The notes beneath the pieces were generated by a model, which was given only the letters and a program-made list of their open reading frames with translations, was not told where the DNA came from and searched no databases. A stretch of 5,621 bases of DNA from Chloroflexota bacterium (GTDB lineage: Bacteria > Chloroflexota > Anaerolineae > Aggregatilineales > Aggregatilineaceae), in NCBI GenBank assembly GCA_016234525.1, contig JACRBK010000554.1, positions 1 to 5,621 of the forward strand, written 5' to 3'. Both the position numbers and the translations under genes were made by a program. This document shows positions 3,508 through 5,621 of this stretch, one piece after another. The first letter of the stretch is position 1, and each line of letters starts with the position of its first letter.

Positions 3508-5610
3508 ATGCGCGTAACCCCGACCCCGGACGGCAGACTGCTGGTTCACGATCCAGCTCCCGATCTGCGGTACGATATGGGAAATCCCCGCCTGTTTGCC
3601 ACCCTCAACGGCCAGGGCCATATCACTCATTTTCACCTACCCGAAGGGATCGGCCTGATCCACTCGTGGACGCATACCGCGCGGGTGAACGGCGTGCCGA
3701 TCAAATGGGCCGAGGCCGAAGCGGTTGGCCGCTCGTGGACCCTGCGCGGATCGGCGCTGGACGTGGAGATCACGCTGCGCACCGTCTGCCCCGCCAACAG
3801 CCCGGAACTGATCCAGGTGTGGCAAGTCGTCAACCGGGGCAGCATGGATCGTATATTCACCCTGACCCTCGATGTGGTGTTCGATCTCTGCCAGCCCGCC
3901 GTGCGCGTTGGAACGTCTGCTTCGGCCACGCGGCTCTATCACTTGCTCAGCGATCACCCGCTGGCCCGGCGTACACTCGGCCCGCGACGCTGGCGCATGT
4001 TGAATCGGATCAGCGAGGCGCAAAAACGGCTGGCGGCGGTGGCCGGACGGCAGCTTCCTGAGGTAGAGATTTTGGTGGATGGCCTGCGCGCTCAAGGGGC
4101 AACCAGCGCCACACTGCGCGCCGGAGATACTCCGCTCAGCCTGGACCCTGCCCCGCTGCAATCGTCGCTCAGTTTCCGGCAGGAGATTCGGCCAGGGCGA
4201 ACGTACACGCTGCCGCTGGTGCTGGGAGCCAATGGCAGCACTGACCCGGCAGGGTATCGCGCCGCGCTGGAAGATGCCGACGAATACACGCATTGGTTGA
4301 CCACCGCGTTTGAACATCCCGATCCCCTGCTGCGCAGTCTGTTTGTCGCCAGCCTGAACACGGCGCTGGCGATGTATAAAGAACTGCCGAGCGGTTTCGC
4401 CGGGCTGTGGGCCGGGCCGGGCTATGCTTATCCGCCGCGTATTTATTTCCGTGACAGTTATTGGACGGCGCTGATCCTGCTGCCTTACCGCCCCGATTGG
4501 GTGCGCAATCACCTGCTGAATCTGGCAACGGGCATTCACCCGGACGGCACCTGCCCCAGCGGAGTCATTGATCGCGCGATTCTGCCGTTTGAGGATCAGG
4601 ACGAACCCGGCACCACCGATTGGCTGTCCGATCACCGGGATTCGCCTGCCTTTTTCGTGCTGCTGCTGCACGAGGTGTTAGCCTGGACCGGGGATATGTC
4701 GCTGTTGAACGAAAAGCTCGAAGATGGGCGGACGATCTGGGCGTGCGCGCAGGCATGTTTAAACTGTCTGACGGCCAACCCTGCCAAAGATCGCGCCCCG
4801 AATGATTGGGCGGACAACGTGCTGCGCAGCGAGTGGGTAACGTATGATCTGGCGCTGCTGGTGGGGGCGCTGCACGCCGCCGCCGACATCGCGCGGAATA
4901 TTGGCGAATCCAACGCCGCCGCGACGTATGCCCAGGATGCCTACCAGATCAGCCAGCTTTTGCAGATTCACAACTGGGACGACAACCAAGGCTATTATGT
5001 CGATTACCGCCGCACCGGGGAATATGGCGGCCTGCCGTTCATTGAGGATCATCTCGCGCTGGATACGCTGATGGTGCTGCGATTTCATGCCGCGCCGCCC
5101 GAACGCGCCACCCGCCTGCTCGAAGCTGTGCGCTCTAAATTGCAGACGCGCAGCAATATGTTCCAACCCTACGAAGATTGGGGCGTGATGTGCTGCTGGC
5201 CGCCCTACAGCCTGCGGCAGGATTTATTCGGAAAATCAGCCCAGCCCTATAACTATCACAACGGGGCCGAATGGCCCTATCTCAGCGCCACATACGCTCA
5301 AATTTTGCTCGAACGCGACGATCCCGGCTGGCGTTATCCTCTCACGCGCTGGTGGGAAATTCATATGGAACGCGGCTGGCTCACCCCGGTAGAGTATCAT
5401 TCACCCGCGCACCCGCCCGGTGCCTTTCTGCAAGGTTGGAGCGGACTGGTCGTCAGCGCCATGCTGGTCGGCGGACTCAAACTGCGCCCTGCGCTCAACG
5501 GAAAAATCACCCTGCGCACCCCACCCTGGGGAGCCAGCACCCTCCGTCATTTAATCGTGCGGGGGCAGCCGCGCACCATCACGGTGAACGAGAGCGGCGC
5601 GCAGATGTAG
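3508..5610 (+). CDS. Six-hairpin glycoside hydrolase (GH63/GH37/debranching-like), family unassigned
   Basis: The 700-residue product has no signal peptide or membrane helix, so it is predicted cytoplasmic. An N-terminal beta-sandwich (about 1-245) precedes an (alpha/alpha)6 barrel (about 265-655) and a short C-terminal beta segment (about 657-697). Barrel motifs: YFRDSYW (313-319), like the sugar-binding RD/WDSYW motif of trehalases and glycogen-debranching enzymes; TDWLSDHRDSPAFF (370-383), equivalent to the family's W-x-SG-x-DNSP segment, making D378 the likely general acid; YNYHNGAEWPYLSATYA (581-597), like the debranching-enzyme YHxGTVWPWL motif; and VEYHSP plus LQGWSGLV (628-648), like the E-Y-x-P ... 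FxWS segment, making E629 the likely catalytic base. These families invert the anomeric centre while cleaving alpha-glucosidic bonds. The substrate (trehalose, glycogen branch, glucosylglycerate or other) cannot be told. The gene seems to have its own promoter and ends 11 bases before the window edge. The fold and pair are inferred from motifs; a rhamnosidase-like or phosphorylase-like relative is less likely. Confidence 0.82.
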   Translation: MRVTPTPDGRLLVHDPAPDLRYDMGNPRLFATLNGQGHITHFHLPEGIGLIHSWTHTARVNGVPIKWAEAEAVGRSWTLRGSALDVEITLRTVCPANSPELIQVWQVVNRGSMDRIFTLTLDVVFDLCQPAVRVGTSASATRLYHLLSDHPLARRTLGPRRWRMLNRISEAQKRLAAVAGRQLPEVEILVDGLRAQGATSATLRAGDTPLSLDPAPLQSSLSFRQEIRPGRTYTLPLVLGANGSTDPAGYRAALEDADEYTHWLTTAFEHPDPLLRSLFVASLNTALAMYKELPSGFAGLWAGPGYAYPPRIYFRDSYWTALILLPYRPDWVRNHLLNLATGIHPDGTCPSGVIDRAILPFEDQDEPGTTDWLSDHRDSPAFFVLLLHEVLAWTGDMSLLNEKLEDGRTIWACAQACLNCLTANPAKDRAPNDWADNVLRSEWVTYDLALLVGALHAAADIARNIGESNAAATYAQDAYQISQLLQIHNWDDNQGYYVDYRRTGEYGGLPFIEDHLALDTLMVLRFHAAPPERATRLLEAVRSKLQTRSNMFQPYEDWGVMCCWPPYSLRQDLFGKSAQPYNYHNGAEWPYLSATYAQILLERDDPGWRYPLTRWWEIHMERGWLTPVEYHSPAHPPGAFLQGWSGLVVSAMLVGGLKLRPALNGKITLRTPPWGASTLRHLIVRGQPRTITVNESGAQM

Positions 5611-5621
5611 AAGAAGCTGTC

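Noticed and set aside
3637..4671. Long minus-strand open frame (344 codons) opposite the glycosidase
   Set aside because: It lies wholly antisense to a well-supported enzyme. Its translation is rich in Arg, Gln, Gly and Ala with no recognisable domain, as expected from the codon bias of the + strand gene.
5269..5271. E588 in YHNGAEWPY as the glycosidase catalytic residue
   Set aside because: In related debranching enzymes this position holds Thr/Val within a binding motif, while the base Glu lies later, next to the segment matching VEYHSP; E629 fits better.

Overview
The window looks like chromosomal DNA from a GC-rich bacterium, most plausibly a Chloroflexota (Anaerolineae-like) lineage. 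That is an inference from style: a Ser/Thr kinase opening MSLIGMTLGSYRIVEQVGRG, a long Thr-Pro/Thr-Ala stalk, a C-terminal WD40 propeller, and gaps filled with CCTCTCC/GGAGAGG hairpins and TAGGGGCG-type repeats. No rRNA or other phylogenetic marker is present to prove it. All three genes lie on the + strand.

Layout. (1) Positions 1-273 are the last 90 codons of a Tex-type transcription accessory protein, including its terminal S1 RNA-binding domain. (2) Positions 274-604 are a gene-free stretch with two hairpins, one copy (about 348-406) of a dispersed repeat, a diverged second copy (461-493), and a good sigma-70-type promoter (TTGACC, 17 bp, TATACT; 524-552). (3) Positions 605-3241 encode an 878-residue membrane-anchored Ser/Thr kinase: cytoplasmic kinase, one membrane helix, SH3b-like domain, a stalk in which every second residue is Thr for 44 steps, and a seven-bladed WD40 propeller predicted to be outside the membrane. 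(4) Positions 3242-3507 begin with an inverted copy of the repeat found before the kinase (49 of 53 bases identical). Its hairpin followed by TTTT may terminate the kinase transcript. Further hairpins and a promoter with a perfect TTGACA follow. (5) Positions 3508-5610 encode a complete 700-residue six-hairpin glycoside hydrolase without a signal peptide. Its motifs resemble the GH63/GH37/glycogen-debranching group, with D378 and E629 as the likely acid/base pair.

Working together. The kinase and the glycosidase each appear to have their own promoter and are separated by a possible terminator, so they are probably neighbours rather than one operon. A functional link (an outside sensor kinase beside a cytoplasmic sugar-processing enzyme) is possible but not shown by the sequence. 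The most notable features are the kinase gene bracketed by near-identical inverted repeats, the strict Thr-X stalk, the kinase/SH3b/WD40 architecture, and a glycosidase whose family and substrate I cannot assign. I did not find a clear new multi-gene system.
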